Of a stretch of 64,000 nucleotides of DNA, positions 62,451-64,000 are shown in pieces. Origin of the DNA: Eutrigla gurnardus (lineage: Eukaryota; Chordata; Actinopteri; Perciformes; Triglidae); assembly GCA_963514095.1 (NCBI GenBank), contig OY741280.1:10917947-10981946 (forward strand), in the 5' to 3' direction. The notes under the pieces are model-generated. The model was given only the letters and a program-made list of their open reading frames with translations. It did no database searches and was not told where the DNA came from. Positions within the stretch are counted from its first letter, which is position 1. Each line of letters opens with the position of its first letter. The position numbers and the translations under genes are program-made.

Positions 62451-64000
62451 TAAGGTAGAGTCGGGACAATTTTCTCTACCATTAACACAACAAGGAAACA
62501 TACATTTCCCCACTGACAGCCACACTCCCATCATCGTGAATGGACCTATGTTCAGCCAAACAATGGCCTCTCTCTGCAGAAATAACACACAGTGTGTTGT
62601 GCGTGACCCCAGGCCTTTTCCAGACTGATAGTCCATAGATGTGCGCGTGATAAGAGGCCACTGTGGTTTTATAAGGTAAACATGGAGAATACCTATTCAG
62701 TCTCTATCAGCGGACCCCCTCAAGTTCCCCCACTTTAAGCCAGAATTAGAAAACTCAAATCCAATAAAGGAACGTTGTATGAAGCCAGGTAAATTAAGTT
62801 AGGAGACAGAGCCTATGTGTTTGAATGAGCCGCACTGGTCTTTGATAAAGCGCGTATGTTTATATTTCGTAAAACGGGGTCACTGTGATATTGTCTGGTA
62901 TGTGGAGAGTTATAAGAGGCTTGCGCTTAACTCAATCTGCAAGATAAACAGCCTCAGGGCAGGAGCGCTGAGAGGATTCATATAAGTTTGTTCCCTCCTT
63001 CCTGCCTCCTTTCCTTGAGTTGGCGTCCTCTTTTTCTCACTAGCACGTTCATTTTGAAACTCAGCCTTTTTTCTCTTCCCACTCAAATGTTCTCCACCAT
63101 CCCCTCCCTGTCTTCCTGTACCCGTCTGTCCATCCATCTGAGAGGTATTAGTGGACTGAGTGGCTGCTTTGTGGAGGTGAACGCGGTGGCTCGTGGTCCT
63201 GCTGGGGTTCGCTGTATTCAGGGAGCGGGGTCAGTTGGAGAAGTCACAGGTCAGAAGTGATGGGTGCAATTGGCACCGTCCTCAGGGAATGAGTGAGTGC
63301 TCATTATGTTACAGGGCCGCTTTGCCCTGACTTCCTTTCTGTCACTCCGTTCCCCCCTGCTTCCATAGGCTCCCCTTGTTGCTTCATGTTTAACATTTAA
63401 AAGAAGTACGATGTTTGTGGCCCAAATAAGATGTGGGTTAATAAAGGAGTACTCCAGTGATTTCCACTTCTTTGGAACTCCACACGCCCAGCTTTTAATA
63501 TGGACTCGATCGGGAAAACCCAGGTTAAACTCAAGACGCTTTATTCATTTCATAATAACTATACAGTTAATATTATAGTATTGTGAGAGGACAGGCTGTG
63601 AGAAACAGGGACATTTTCTAACACAATGCCAGAACTACAGAAACGTCATGGAGGAATTCTTCCCAAAATCGTAAAAGAATTGCCTTGATTTCAAAAGTCT
63701 GACAGAAAGAGAGAAATCGCCCCCCATTCTGGGGAATACAAAGTACAAAAAGTCAAAAAAAAAGTCGTCTGCTAAATATGTCACTTCCTGCCACAGCAAA
63801 AGAAGCAACCAGGAGGATTTACTTGTGACATTTTCTGATCATCCTCTCCTTTAATTATATTTCTTTATTTCTATATATATAACATTTAATCTATGTATTA
63901 TTCATTATATTATAGAAAATGTGCTGTATTTTGTTGTTGTTTGTTTTGTTTGATTTATTTTATTTTCATCATCAGCATCTCAAGATATGACTTAGTATGT
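62450..64000. other. Gene-free right end
   Basis: No supported gene, RNA or mobile element was recognised up to the window edge. Confidence 0.45.

Overview
The window is teleost fish nuclear DNA, probably from a percomorph. Vertebrate genes are split into short exons with GT-AG introns, dinucleotide repeats are abundant, and there are tRNA-derived SINE, hAT-like and L1-like remnants. Genes were reconstructed by hand, joining exons by reading frame, splice sites and remembered family sequence. No alignment or database search was run. Every multi-exon chain below keeps an open frame across all its junctions.

Layout, left to right. (1) fam133b-like gene on +, 508-4613, lysine-rich; its first coding exon lies left of the window. 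(2) A secreted three-domain granulin on +, 6437-8007, with a TATA box at 6045. (3) A C2H2 zinc-finger gene on +, 8393-11862, with a 14-alanine run. (4) ankrd28 on +, 12342-29362, 29 exons and 1057 residues, with a probable second promoter and first exon at 16986-17141. (5) btd (biotinidase) on -, 30387-32894, tail-to-tail with ankrd28. (6) dmac1 on +, 33285-33647, head-to-head with btd. (7) snx13 on -, 36899-55112, 25 exons and 954 residues, with an 8.1 kb first intron. (8) 55250-64000 has no gene I can support. It holds a decayed L1-like reverse transcriptase fragment, a short tandem duplication and several long dinucleotide repeats.

The genes are not an operon and do not form one pathway. 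They cover probable nuclear or RNA-linked roles (fam133b, the zinc-finger gene), secreted proteins (granulin, biotinidase), a phosphatase-6 scaffold (ankrd28), a complex I assembly factor (dmac1) and endosomal sorting (snx13). The ankrd28-btd tail-to-tail pair matches the human 3p25 arrangement, but here dmac1 rather than hacl1 faces btd across the promoter.

I found no convincing new multi-gene system. The observations most worth following are the alternative ankrd28 first exon, the higher-order minisatellite in ankrd28 intron 28 with a SINE inside it, a 44-bp-arm foldback element and an inverted pair of an unnamed dispersed repeat around snx13, CA repeats placed directly at several 5' splice sites, and an unexplained exon-like open frame inside snx13.
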